This document shows, piece after piece, positions 1 to 12,300 of a DNA stretch of 64,000 nt. Below the pieces are notes generated by a model that saw only the letters and a program-made list of their open reading frames with translations, searched no databases and was not told the DNA's origin. The DNA is from Acorus gramineus (Eukaryota > Streptophyta > Magnoliopsida > Acorales > Acoraceae). Where the stretch lies: the NCBI GenBank assembly GCA_030737835.1, contig JAUJYN010000032.1, forward strand, positions 912,991 through 976,990. The letters run 5' to 3'. The position numbers were made by a program, and so were the translations under genes. Positions within the stretch are counted from its first letter, which is position 1. Each line of letters begins with the position of its first letter.

Positions 1-1369
1 TTATCACATTAATTAAGTTAATATTAAAAAAAATATTGGAGGTAAAAATGGAGGGGTTGGATTGGAGTGCTCCCCTTTCATTTCTCTAAAATGGAGCTAT
101 GGTTGAAGATGCTTTAATGGATCTCGTGAGGATCCGACTTTCTTTAGATGGTTGGAATTTTATTTCGACTTTCTCTAGATGGTTTGAATTTTATTCTTCT
201 TCCCTCTTCATTAGCTAATGTTTGTGTAAATATGAATATGACTCAGATTATGGATCATATGAGCATCAAACGTTCTCCGGATGGTTTGAACTTTATTCTT
301 TTCTCAATGTCTAGACACGAGAATTAATTCTTCCTCTTCACTCTTTCAACTACCCAATTTGATCCCTCATGCCCAAGTACAAGCACTAATTATTTATGTA
401 TATGCCAGGTACGTGCCCTTTATATCTTAATTTTGTAAAATTACCCTTCCTATATTCCACCTAACAAAAATACCCTTCATTCTTTCAAAACTTGTGCGCA
501 TCACCGTTTCCAGCCCATATCTAAACATGGTTTATAATTGTGCACCCTATTATGCGGAGAGACTAAGGACCAGATCGGTTACTCTCGTTTAAATGGCATT
601 TGTGGTCATTCTCAGACGTTACTGATAAAAAAAAATTTCATTCCTTGCGTAATCTATTAGAATTTAATATATGGAAAGACATAATTCTTCTTTTAGATTA
701 GAATTATGTAGCTCGTCTAAAATTTTTATCTTCACATAAATCGAGAAATCAACAAAAGTTTGTCTACAATGTTCAGAAATGAAAGATTTTAAACGTTATT
801 TACATGATAGCTCCAATAGAAGGGGAACGAGGAGGGTTACCAAACTAGTCCTATGACTTACCCAACTAGCTGGTCCCAGTGTGACATAGTACATCCTTCA
901 AACAAATGTTGATCAATCATATCTATCACTGTCTGATGATTGATCGATCATTCACTTGATCGATCAATTTAATAAGCCATTAAGATATCTTCGAATAACT
1001 ATCTTTTTCCCATCAAAGGGTAAGAGATAAAATATGGCACAATATCCGTTGACTATTATGATTAAAAGCCCTTATCAGAATATTTCAAGATATCACTCAA
1101 AATCTTTGTAACAAATTGACCTAGATCCCATATATAAAAAATTATATCGAGCCACCCCTAAATTGAGCGCCAGAGAGCTTTTGCAGGCACTCGGTCCTCC
1201 TTTGGTAATCGCGTTCACGTCGACATTTGTTGTTGTTCATCGAATCATCCACCAATCTTCGTTTGACACGTGCAAGGTGAGAATACATGTTCTCACATTG
1301 CCTAGGATGCTCCAATAGGCACTTGAGATTCCTGGCAAACACCTGGCTCCTTAAAACACCTAGACAGAT
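1..1369. other. AT-rich host flank without a recognisable gene
   Basis: No open frame here matches a protein family I know. Three degenerate copies of a phrase containing AGATGGTTTGAATTTTATT lie at about 137-165, 167-200 and 271-302. A perfect 12-bp inverted repeat (ATTGATCGATCA and TGATCGATCAAT, 6-nt loop) lies at 939-968. The rest looks like ordinary intergenic DNA. The sequence continues on the far side of the copia element at 27352, because the copia TSD marks one original target site. Confidence 0.6.
939..968. repeat. Perfect 12-bp inverted repeat
   Basis: The arms ATTGATCGATCA (939-950) and TGATCGATCAAT (957-968) are exact reverse complements separated by 6 nt. A related partial copy (GATCAATCAT) lies just upstream at 911. 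It may be a cruciform-prone palindrome or the relic of a small transposon; no function is claimed. Confidence 0.7.
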
Positions 1370-1374
1370 CTTGA

Positions 1375-1500
1375 TGTTAAATGTATATATATGTTAGGGT
1401 TAAGGATAGATTAGTCTTTTCTTTGTTTTCCTTTTTGTACTATAAATATTGGATACAAACCCTAATAAGATTCTTGATTCATTCTTTTCATATTCTAACA
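1375..1500 (+). repeat. 5' LTR of the copia element
   Basis: 126 bp, starting TGTTAAATG and ending TTCTAACA. It contains a TATA-like CTATAAATATTGG segment near 1440-1452. It matches 27221-27346 except for about five transitions. Confidence 0.95.
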
Positions 1501-1512
1501 TGGTATCAGAGC
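1501..1512 (+). promoter_or_regulatory. Primer binding site (initiator tRNA-Met type) of the copia element
   Basis: TGGTATCAGAGC directly follows the 5' LTR. This is the classic complement of the 3' end of plant initiator methionine tRNA and primes minus-strand synthesis. Confidence 0.95.
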
Positions 1513-1620
1513 TTGAATCCAATTTTTTTCTTTGATTTTCCTTTTGCGAGATCGTCGACGTCCCGTCGCCCCATTCGTGTCACCCCACGCAGATTAGCCG
1601 CCCCCGCGCCGCTCTACCGC

Positions 1621-4600
1621 TGTCACGGCCCAGGGCCGGCCGACCCCGGGACGCAGCAAGTGTATATATGATATCAGTAAACAGGAGTTCAATAACATAC
1701 TCACACACAACTAAAAATGACAACACAGATCAAAGCAGAGCTGACATGATATATACACAAATAGGGGAAGCTAAAGACTGAATCTGTAATCCACTAAAGA
1801 CTGAATCTGTAATCCAAAACATTACAGACTCGATACATAATCAACTGTCCTGTGAGAGCCAATATATACAAAGACATCCAATAATACACAGACGCGTGCC
1901 CAAGCACGAATAAATACATACAATCACAAGGGATGCTGATAGCCTCTGATACTCGTGGGACGTAGCGCTACTCAGCTACTGATGAAGTCCCTCGGGGAGC
2001 TCCTCCTCCAGATCCGACTCAGATGACTTTGGAGAAATAATATTATGCGAGGGGTGAGCCACACGCTCAGTGAACAGCACGACCCATGCATCACAATTAT
2101 ATTAACCACCAGATATTATTATTCCACAATCTCATTATTAAAAGCCACAAAATGGCAACAACTACACAAACCAGTGGGTCGCTCATCGCCAACCCACTAC
2201 ACCCTCACCCTCACCTCTCAATAGGTGACATAGGATATTGGGACTAATAATCATCCATACACAATCATACACATCATACACCCTCACCCTCACCCCTCAA
2301 TAGGTGACATAGGATATTGGGACTAATAATCCAGTGGGTCGCTACATCGCCAACCCACTACACCCTCACCCTCACCACTCAATGGGTGACATAGGATATT
2401 GGGACTGACTAGGCTGTTGGTCACCCTTGGTCCACCGATAGTCTCTCCTCCACTCCGTAGGCCGCTTGGCCTTCACCCACACTTCAGCACAGTCCATCAC
2501 AAATATCGGGAGGCGCCTACTGATGGGAGCCCTCGGAAGGGACGGCCTTTCTAACGCTGGGGCAGTCTCTACACGGATCCAACGAAGGGAACAGAACAGC
2601 CTATCCATACGCATATGATCCACTCGGATCCGCGACATCCCTTAACTGAAAAAAAAGAAACCTTGGGAGGGCAGCATGAGGTCCCGATATAGGACATCCC
2701 GACAACCAAACAAGGAACACGGAGTACCCTAGCCCGGGTCTCAACACTGACTTCGCAAGGCCCCTTAATCCAGAGAAGGAAGACTCTACTGATGTCATGA
2801 ATTCTTCAGAATTCCTCCAGGGCGCATAACCAAGATGCGGGGAACATGCATAATAATAATAACAAGGTTGGAATATTAACGGGGAAAGAATCCTTGTGAG
2901 GGCAGCGTGAGGTCCCGATATAGGACATCCCGACAACCAAACAAGGAACACGGAGTACCCTAGCCCGGGTCTCACCGCTGTCCTCGCGAGGCCCCTCCCC
3001 TATAATATTCACTAAGACAGGCTAATAATCACGTGCTCGCATTTTATTTAAATAAATTAAACTAAATGGGAACATGCATCGGTCGGGGCTTTCCTAGCAT
3101 GGAAACATGATAACAGGGTGCATGGTTCTTATACGGGTCCTAAGGGTATAAGTCCCTAGCATACAAATCTAGGGTGGCATGCATACTACAGATTATCATG
3201 CTTACATAGTTTTCATATTAAACAGGTTAATATTTGCTATGGTGCCCCAGGGGAGGACGGTACACGCCCAAGTGCATGTAACGCCTCCCTACTGGGTTGG
3301 ATCGTCCCACTCACCGGTAGCCGGGTCGTCGCGCGACCGTCCGTCAAGATCTGCAAGATAGGGTACTCAAATCGGTGAGTAAAATACACAAATAAACCCA
3401 AAATACGCTAAAAATACACTAAAAATAAAAATACCCAACACTCGGACAAGCGTACATACGGCCTGTACGCACGTGAGTCCGAGCACCCCAACTCACTCCC
3501 GAACCCCCCGGGCAGCCGCACGCACGGCCACCCGCATCCGCACGCACGAATGCGCACGCACGCACGCACCCCGGCACCATCGGCGCACTGCCGCGCGCCT
3601 GCCCGCGCGCCCTGACGCACTGCCGCACGCACGCGCACGCTCGCGCGCGCCCGCGCGCACAGCGCGTCCAGCCCAGCGCGCCCCCGTGCGCACTGCACGC
3701 ACGCCCCAGCACGCACACGCACTGGTCCCCAGCTCCGTGCCTAGGCGCATGCCCAGGCGCCCTGCCCCCGCACCCAGGCACAGTGCCCAGGCGCCCTGCC
3801 CGCGCGCTCGCACGCTCGCGCGCACGCCCGCGCGCACCCCCACTCGCGCCAGAACCCGCGCGCCCGCTCCGCGCGCACCCGCGCGCACCACCCGCGAGCG
3901 ACTGCGCGCCCGACTGCACCCGCCAGCGCCCAGCGCCCGCGCCCAGCACCCAGCGCCCACTCCGGCTCCACCCGAGCGCACGCCCGCGCGCACGCGCACG
4001 CGCGCCCTGCCATCTGCTTCGCCTGCTGCACTGCCTGCCTACCCGGGACAGCCTGCCAGCCCGCCCGAGACAGCCAACCACCACTCCGACGGCCACCAAC
4101 GGCCTCCAACCGCCTCCCAACCACCACCCACAGCCGCCCACAGCCGTCGACCACCACCCAACCTCAAAACCACCCTCCTAACAAGCATCTAAGCCAAAAA
4201 AAAAAGAAGGAAAAAGAGCTTACCAAGGGAAGGAAGGGAAGTTCGGTTGCTCTCCGCGCACCGAAACACCTCCCCAAAGACCTCCACCGCCAAGCTCTTC
4301 CTTAGCCCTCGAAATGGCTCAAATCAGGGGAGAAAAGAGAGGGGGAGAAGGGGCTAAACACCTCGGAATTCGAATCCGAAAACACCGGGGTGTAGATCGG
4401 GTCCGGATCTAACCTTTCTATGCTTTGAGTTTTAAGTTCCAAGCACCCTAGGTGGCTCAAAACTAAGAAAAAGAGAGAGGGGGAGAGAGAAATCTCATTT
4501 GAGAAGATGATGAATAGTGAAAGGCAACTTTTCATCCCACTTAAATAAGTCAAACCTCATTTAGATTAGGGTAAGCTAGGTTAATTAGGGTTTAAGCTAG

Positions 4601-4976
4601 CTTAGGGAGGCTTAAGTGTGGTTTGACCCAAGTCAACCCAACCACACTAAAATCCAAAATCATTTGACCAAGTCAAGGGTCCACATTGACCAAGTCAAAG
4701 TCTCCCAATGACTTCTCGCTCGGTCAAAACCCGGATACGCCTCGGAACTGTGAAATTCTGAAACGTTACCGGAATTCGATGAAACTTTCACGAGAGGCTT
4801 GGAATGGCACCAGGACACATAATATGCAGTTAGATTTTCAATCGGAGCCCTCAATCTCAAGGCGATAGCTAACAGCCCAAAATTTTAGCGGTTCCGATCG
4901 AAAAACGAAAAAAACCGAAAAACTGCCAGAATGTCCCAACGGTTACTAGAAGGTTAAAAGTGACACATATATAACA
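1621..4976 (-). mobile_element. Solo LTR of a Tekay/Del-like chromovirus
   Basis: 3356 bp with TG...CA ends (TGTCACGGCCC to GACACATATATAACA) and a perfect TSD ACCGC at 1616-1620 and 4977-4981. No internal domain remains, so this is a solo LTR from intra-element recombination. Sense orientation is minus, judged from Tekay II where the primer site follows the GTGACA end. It contains CCCTCA hexamer runs (2207-2375), two copies of the GACAACCAAACAAGG module (2701 and 2932), a conserved 36-nt block at 3315-3350 between acceptor-like and donor-like sites, and a GC-rich CpG block at about 3470-4150. The long open frames in that block are compositional artefacts. Confidence 0.9.
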
Positions 4977-4981
4977 ACCGC

Positions 4982-5791
4982 TGCCCAACGTAGATCTGCC
5001 GCATCTGCACCGCTGTGCCGCCGTCGCGCCGTTGCCGCTCCGCCGTCGTGCCACCGCTGTGCCGCCCTGCACCGCCCTCCCGCGCCGCCTCGCACAGCCC
5101 CGCCGCTGTTCTCGCGCAGATCTACCGCATCTGTGCCGCTGCTGCGCCACCCTGCCGTGCCGCCTCGCGTAGCCCAGCCGCTGTCCTCGCGCAGATCTGC
5201 CGCATCTGTGCCGCTGCTGCGCCGCCCTGCCGCACCACCTCGGGCTGCTCTACCACCCTCCCGCGCCGTCCAGCGCCACCCTGCCCTGCCCGCGCCCCGT
5301 CCGCGCCCCGTTTGCGTCGTGCCCGCGCCCCGTCCGCGCCTGCCTGCGCTTAGTCTCCATGTTGCGTGATCAGCGCAAATCCGTGCTAATCATCTCGGAT
5401 TTCCTGGGATCCTGTCCTGAATTCTATCACGGACAGCATCCTGGATCTACCGGGTATTCGTCCCGAGTCCAGACGCGTCAACGCGTCCTGGCTCCAGTGC
5501 TTCGTGCCCGCGCACGCCCGGCCCAGCACCCGCTCGCGCCCGACCCGACCCGGTTCCAGCACCAACTGCCCGACCCGGACCCGCGACCCGACCTAGATCC
5601 GTGACCCGTTTACCGCCCCATCATCGCATTTTTTTGGTATTTTCTTTATCCGGCCACTACGGGTTCATTCGGACTCCAAATATAGTCATATTGGTACTCA
5701 TTTTGCTCCATTTTTCGTTCTGCATGCATCTGTGCCTATATTTTAATCATCCGATGCATATATTTTTTTTGTTATTCTCTTTTTGCCTATT
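4982..5791 (+). other. Copia leader with GC-rich tandem repeats
   Basis: Untranslated leader between the solo LTR and the gag start. At about 4990-5250 a proline/alanine-like GC-rich segment repeats with a period near 75-120 bp, each repeat containing CGCAGATCT and GCCGCATCTG. A perfect palindrome (GACGCGT, 2-nt spacer, ACGCGTC) lies at 5472-5487. The leader becomes AT-rich just before gag. Some frames are open, but no conserved domain is visible. Confidence 0.6.
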
Positions 5792-7174
5792 ATGGCTACG
5801 GATAACACTCAGATCATCGATGTTAAGTTTGATGGTAACAATTATGATGTCTGGTCTATTAGTCTTGAGCTTCAGCTTGATTATCGTCGCCTATTGGGTC
5901 ATGTTACTGGTACTAATCTAGCTCCTGTACTTGAACCATCTCCACCGGGTTCCGATGAGACCACCATCAAGGCCAGAGTTGAGGCGTATACTAAGGCATT
6001 GTTGACATGGAAGGAGGCCGATTCTCGGGTGAAAGCCTATATTGCTTCTTCAGTTATTCCAAATATCGGTAAACATTTGAAGCCGTTCATTACAGCTAAG
6101 GAATATTGGGACTTTCTAAAGAACTTCTATACGTGGACCGATGGTGCTCAAGATTTCTATCTACATCAGGCCATTTCTACTTCTTATCAAGGGGAGCTTT
6201 CTATTCATGATTTTTATTCTCTTTTGTTTGATTACTGGGATCAACTCGCACCTATGGATCCTCAGATGGAGGGTATTTTTCTGACACGCTATTGTGAGTA
6301 CCGTAATCGTCAACGATTGTACCAATTCTTGATGCGTCTTCGTCCTGAGTTCGAGGCTATTCGTGCACAGATTCTTCATCGTTCTCCCAAACCGTCTCTT
6401 GATACGGTTCTTTTTGAGTTAGTTGCTGAGGAGACGCGTCTCCGCACTGTTGTCACTCCGCCTATCGTTGATCACAGTTCTGTCAATGTTGCACATCGTC
6501 AAGACAATCGCTACACTCGGGTCACTTGCTATTATTGCCATAAATTTGGACACGTGCAATCTGAATGTCGTAAGCGTGCTCGTGATGGTGCTCCTCTTGT
6601 TTATGTACCTCGCACTTCAGCTCCTGGAGCACTTCCTCCAGCACCTCGTCCACTAGATCCTGCAGCATCACGTGCACTAGTTTCTCGGACGCAAGCACCT
6701 CGGGCACCATCTACTGTTCCTCCATGTCGTCCTCAGCCTCGACCTGCAGCTATTGTTGCATCTGATTTTCCTACTGATCCGCCGGCATATTCTTCCTCTC
6801 AGATCACTGAGAGTCTTGCGTAGCTCCACCTTCAACAACAACAGCTCCAAGATATGCTTTGCTCAGTGACTGGTAGTGATTCATCTGCTCCCTTTTCTGC
6901 TTCTACTACAGCGACAGGTAACCTTACCTCCTCATGGATTCTTGACTCTGGGGCTTCCCATCATATGACTTCTCAGGCATCCTTTATTAGTTGTCCTACT
7001 CGCGTGTTTCCCACTCCTGTTATTCGTACGGTAGATGGGACTCCTCTGTCTGTGTCGAGTTCTGGTTCTCTTGCTGATCCTTCTCATCGATTTCAACTTC
7101 CTAATGTTTTTCATGTTCCTGGTCTACCACTAAATTTGCTTTCTATTGGTCAAATTGTGGATCATGATTGTCTC
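5792..7174 (+). pseudogene. Copia gag and protease region, interrupted
   Basis: The reading frame starts at the ATG at 5792; the TTG at 5783 is not a likely start. The N-terminal part, with DGNNYDVW near residue 12, is a copia gag (UBN2-like) domain. A CCHC zinc knuckle (CYYC...H...C) lies at 6528-6568. An in-frame TAG at 6821-6823 separates gag from the continuing frame, which carries the aspartic protease motif DSGA at 6944-6955 in the context WILDSGASHHM. The frame then runs to 7174, where Tekay I is inserted. In a working copia element gag and pol form one polyprotein, so the TAG and the insertion both inactivate it. The coding sequence resumes at 24285. Confidence 0.92.
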
Positions 7175-8784
7175 TGTCACACCCCAGGGCGGCTGTTCCC
7201 CACACGTGGCAATAATAAAATATCAGCTATCAATACTTGAGGTCAATAAAGACTCAAACAACAACACACGAGGTGGCAAAGCAAGGATAATGATAACTGA
7301 CTAAAAAGCGAAAGCATAATATATAAACAATGTCTGTAAACCAAAAACATTATTACAGACTCGAATACACAATCACTGTCCTGTGAGAGCCAAGTCTAGA
7401 CCAACGAAAATACAACCTGTGCCACATGCACGATTTACAATACATACAATGACTCTAGGACTGCTGACAGCCTCGCACTCGCCACCCGTCGGAAGAACCC
7501 TCCACGCCCATAAGACCACGCCACAGGAAAGCTCCAGCTCCACGCCCAACACTGCCCCTGAAAAGAAATAGTATGCGAGAGGTGAGCTACAAGCTCAGTG
7601 AGTGGCTGGAAACCAATCACCATAACAGTTCAACACTAAAGCAATTTCCTTTCAAGGAAAACATGGGTGGAAACCCATGGATAACACGGTCACGCGGCGG
7701 CGCGACCAACCTCACCCTCACCCTCACCCTCACTCCCGAAGGGAGACTCTTGGGACTTTTGGGGAGAGACCATACCGTTGGTCGAGGGGACCCAGGATTA
7801 CTGGTCTACACAACACTACTGGATCATCTATATCGGGATAACTGCCCAACGATGTCTTTGAACATCGATACGTAACCGGACCCAACAACTATGGGAACGG
7901 ATAAACAACGAATGGGTCACGCGGTGATGTGTCTTCACCTCACCCTCACCCTCACTCCCGGAGGGAGACTCTTGGGACTTTTGGAAGAGACTTAGACTGC
8001 TCTACACCCTTGGTCCACCGGTAGCCCTTTCCCCACGTAGCCTCTACCTGGTATACTCCCACAATCAGTACGCCTCCAAACGCATCGGCAGTACCTACGG
8101 ATGGGAGCCCTCTGCCAGGACAGCTTTTCCAATGCCAGGGAGTTCCTACATCGGATCCAACGAAGGGGAGAACGATTTCCACGCTCGCAATATCATTCGT
8201 TAACCCACTCTTGGGTAGCCTCTACCTGGTACACTCCCACGATCAGTACGCTTCCGAACGCATCGGTGGTACCGACGGATGGGAGCCCTCTGTCAGGACA
8301 GCTACAACCCGGGCCGCTTCAACACGGACAACATTGGGAGGAAACACTCCATGTTCGCAAAGCGAACCCAATGGAAAAACAACTACTCTCGATAATCACA
8401 CATCGAAGAGAACGAACACTATTGTACGCCCACACGGTTGCGTCGCTCGGACACAAGGGGGGTTGCCTCTTCTCTCACGCAGAAATAATCCCAAAGCACA
8501 TAACCCAACAGGCGGTTCATATACACGCCTAGAACGGGTAGGCCTAGCCTAATGCCCCACTACCGGCTTAACAAAACCGATAAGGCAATGAATTCTCTTG
8601 AATTCCAAACGAGTGCATCGCTCGGATGCACGGGGGGATTACATCGCTAGCCCTCTAACTAATAAGGTACAACCCAACAGCGGGTCATACCCACGCCTAT
8701 CCTAGATAGGCCTATCAACTTTTTTTTAACATGCGCATATTAATATATCCAAGAGAATTTTTATAATTAGCTATGTGCATTAAC
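7175..8784 (-). repeat. 3' LTR of Tekay I, outer part
   Basis: Collinear with 20585 to about 22190 of the right LTR, including the CCCTCA hexamer runs (7712-7735 and 7937-7956). It breaks at 8784 where another LTR begins. The matching end of this LTR is at 15350-15471. About 2 kb present in the right LTR (roughly 22195-24152) is missing here. Confidence 0.88.
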
Positions 8785-9385
8785 TGTTATATATGTGTCA
8801 CTTTTTGCCTTCTAGTAACCATTGGAGCATTTTGGCAGTTTTTGAGTTTTTTCGTTTTTCGATCGGAACCGCTAAAATTTTGGACTGTTAGCTATCATCC
8901 TAGGGATCTAACTGCATATTATGTGTCCTGGTGCCATTCTAAGCCACTCACAAAAATTTCATCGAATTCCGGTAACGTTTCAGAATTTCACAGTTTCGGG
9001 GCGTATCCGGGTTTTGACCGAGCGAGAAGTCATTGGGAGAGTTGACTCGGTCAAAGTGGGCCCATGAATTGGTCAACCCCTTTTATTTTTTTGTGTGGTT
9101 GGGTTGACCCAAGTCAAAGCTCACTTAAAGCTTCTCTAATCCTCTCTTAACCCTAATTAAACCTAGTTAACCTTAATCTAAGTGTGGGGATTATATATAA
9201 GTGAATCTAAAATATCTCCCCCACTATTCATCATCTTCCCCATTTGATTTTCTCTCTCTCCCTCTCTCAAAAACCTTCTTTTGACCTAGCTAGAAGGCTT
9301 GGATCCAAAAACCCAAAGAAGAGAAAGGTTAGATCTCATCCCGATCTATACATCGGTGGTCTCGGATTCGAGTTCCCACTTGTTT

Positions 9386-12300
9386 TGTTATATTTGTGTC
9401 ACTTTTAACCTGCTGGTAACCGTTGGAGCGTCCTGGCAGTTTTTAAAATTTTTAGGGTTTTCGATCGGAACCGCTAATTTTTGGACTGTTAGCTATCGTC
9501 CTGAGCTAGAGGACTCCGATTGGAAATCTGACTGCATATTTGCTGTCCTGGTGCCATTTTAGACCTCTCACGAAAATTTCATCGAATTCCGACATCGTTT
9601 GCAAAAATTTCGCAGTTCCGGGGCGTATCCGGGTTTTTAAGTCGCGCACTATAAATAAGTGGGATCTAAAACCCGAGTTACTGTTCATCATCCCCGACCT
9701 TGAGCATTTTCTCTCTCTCCTCTCTCTTTTCTCACTTTCAAGCCCCCTAGAGCCCTCAAAGCTTAAAACCTAAAGCACGGGAAGTGTAGATCGGGTCCCG
9801 ATCTACGCTCCGGTGTCTTCAAATCCTGATTCCGACGACCCTAGCCACTCCGTCCCCCTCTCTTTGTCCTCTGATTCGGGCCGTTTCGAGGGCCGTGATA
9901 GATCGGGGCGTAAGAGAGCCTTAGGGAAGGGTTTCGGCGCGTGGAGAGTGTCCGGGCTTCGCTTCCTCCCCTTGGTAAGGCCTTTTTCTTCACTTTTCTT
10001 GCATAGATGTATGCTAGGAGGTGGATTTTGGGGTTGGGTGGAGGTCGGCGGCTGTGGGTGGCCGTCGGAGGGCGGTGGAGGTGGTCGGAGGTCGGTGGTG
10101 GTGGTAGAGGTGCTCGGGAATGGGTGGGAGGTGTCCTCGGGCAGTGGTGGTGGCTGTCTCGGGCAGGGCAGCAGCAGCTGGCGCGGCTGGCAGGGTTGTT
10201 TGGCAGGCGCGCGCGTGCGTGCGCGCGGGCATGCAGTCGGGGGGAGATGGTGGCCAGCAGGCGCGAGTGCTGGGCGTGCTGTGCGCAGGCATGCTGGGCG
10301 CGCTGGGTGGGGCTGGCCGGGTAGTCAGGGAGCAGGTGCACCAGTTTGCTGGGCGCGCGAGCGCGTGCGCGCGGGTGCGCGCGCGGGCGTGCGCTCGGGG
10401 GGTGCAGGGGGAGGCGTGCGGAGCTGGCAGACTGCGGGCTGCGCGAGCAGGGCAGGCCGGCTGGGCAGGCCATGCTCGGGCAGCTGGCAGGGGGTGCTCG
10501 GGCACCAGGCGGACGGTACTCGGGTGGGTAGGCGAGCGGTGCTCGGGCCACTCGGCGACGCGCGCAGGCAGGCAGCGCGGGCAGCAGCGCGCGCAGGCTG
10601 GCAGGCGCGCTGGGTGCGTGCTGCGCGGGCGTGCGCGTGGACGCTGGGTGACGGTCCCGGGTGCTGGGCGCTGAGCGCCGGGGTGCTGGGCTGCGGGTGC
10701 TGGGTGCTGGGTCAGGGCCCGGGGCGCTGGGCGCCAGGCGGGCAGGGCGCGCGCGGGTGCTGCGCGTGGGGCGCGGGGCACTCGGGCGTGCGGCAGGCAG
10801 TCTTGGGCGCTGCGCGGGGGCTCAGTGCAGGCGGGCGGTGCGCGCGGGGCGCGGGGAGGCCGTGGTGGTGCGCGCGGGGAGCGGTGAGGCGGCGGTGGTG
10901 CGCGCGAGGCGAGGCGCTGCGCGCGGGGTGCTCGCGGGCGGCGCGAGGCGTGCGGGGTGCGCTGGCTGAGGCGCGGCGGCGCGTCCGGGCGGTCGGGTGG
11001 CCGTGCGGGTGGTTGTCGGAGTGCTCGGGCTAGCGTGCGTGCGGGTCGTATGCACGTTTGCCCGAGTGTTGGGTGTTTGTTATGGGTTTGGTGTATTTTT
11101 GGTTGTCTCTTGTGGTATGTATGGATTTTAACTCACCATATTGATTGTCTGTCTTGCAGATCTAGACGGACGGTCGCACGACGACCCGGATAGGGGTGAG
11201 TGGGACAATCCAACCCAGTAGAGAGGCGTTGTACGCACTTGGGGCGTATACCGACCTCTCCTGGGGCGCCATGGATAAATATTACCTACAATAATATGTA
11301 ATCCATGCTTGTGTGAATTATGTGTAGAATGCATGCTACCCTAGTCCTTGCATGTTAGGGACTTGCACCCTTAGGATATGCGTATGAGCCATGCAGCATG
11401 TCCCCTGTTTTCATGCTAGGAAACCCCGGCCTATGCATGCGTCCTACTAGTTTATTTATTAAATTAAATGCTGGTATCTGTTAGATCGCATGCCTTAGGA
11501 TAATATTATAGGGAGGAGCCTTGCGAGGTCAACGCTGAGACCCGTGTTAGGGTACTCCGTGTTCCTTGTTTGGTTGTCGGGATGTCCTGTATCGGGACCT
11601 CGGGCTGCCCTCCCAAGGTTCTAGTCCCAATAATATTATATGTAATGATTGTATGATTGGTATAATTATTAGCATAGTTGGTGGATATTATAGGGGAGGG
11701 GCCTTGCAAGGACAGCGGTGAGACCCGGGTTAGGGTACTCCGTGTTCCTTGTTTGGTTGTCGGGGTATCCTATAACGGGAACTCACGCCGCCCTTCCGAG
11801 TTTCTTTCCCCCAATGATATTCCAGCCTTGCTGATTTTTGTACATGTTCCCGCATCTTGATGATGCACCCGGTTGAATTCAGAGGAATTCATGACATTTG
11901 AGTTGTAATGATATGTAGTCGGCGGATCCGAGTGGATCATATGCGTATGGATAGGCTGTTCTGTTCCCTGCGTTGGATTCGGTAGAGGCTACCCCCAGCG
12001 TTAGAAAGGCCGTCCTTCGGAGGACCCACCTCAGTAGGCACCTCCTGATTTGGTTTCGGACTGTGCTGAAGTTGTGGGTGGAGACCAAGCGGCCTACGGA
12101 GTGGAGGGAGAGACTATCGGTGGACCAAGGGTGACCAACAGCCTAGTCAGTCCCAAAATCCTATGTCACCCGTGGTAGGGTGAGGGTGAGGGTGTAGTGG
12201 GTTGGCGATGAGCGACCTACTGGATTTGTGAATAGATGATTATCAGTCCCAATAGCCTATGTCACCCATTGATGGGTGAGGGTGTGGTGGTTCGGCGTAG

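Noticed and set aside
1142-1342. 66-codon minus-strand frame with a charged sequence
   Set aside because: No ATG-supported gene context, no recognised domain and no neighbouring exons seen; not reported as a gene.
2200-2410. Possible interstitial telomere
   Set aside because: The unit is CCCTCA, not the plant CCCTAAA, and it recurs at fixed places in every LTR; it is an LTR feature.
3419-4192. Overlapping open frames of 100-240 codons on both strands in the GC-rich block (also around 9813-11055, 13022-13964, 16888-17702, 29535-30517, 52748-53818 and 58778-60304)
   Set aside because: High GC lowers stop frequency in all frames at once. The predicted proteins are Ala/Arg/Pro/Gly strings without domains, they lie in retrotransposon LTRs, and many begin at non-ATG codons.
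7435-7623. 62-codon frame repeated almost unchanged at 20845-21033 and 44269-44457
   Set aside because: The repetition is explained by shared LTR sequence. Start context is poor and no domain is seen; kept only as a note in the LTR entries.
9813-9974. A 54-codon frame before the GTAAG site, with equal-length counterparts at 53858-54019 and 60133-60294
   Set aside because: It looked like a conserved coding exon, but all copies begin with GTG rather than ATG and the frame is closed by upstream stops without an ATG. Leader RNA is more likely.
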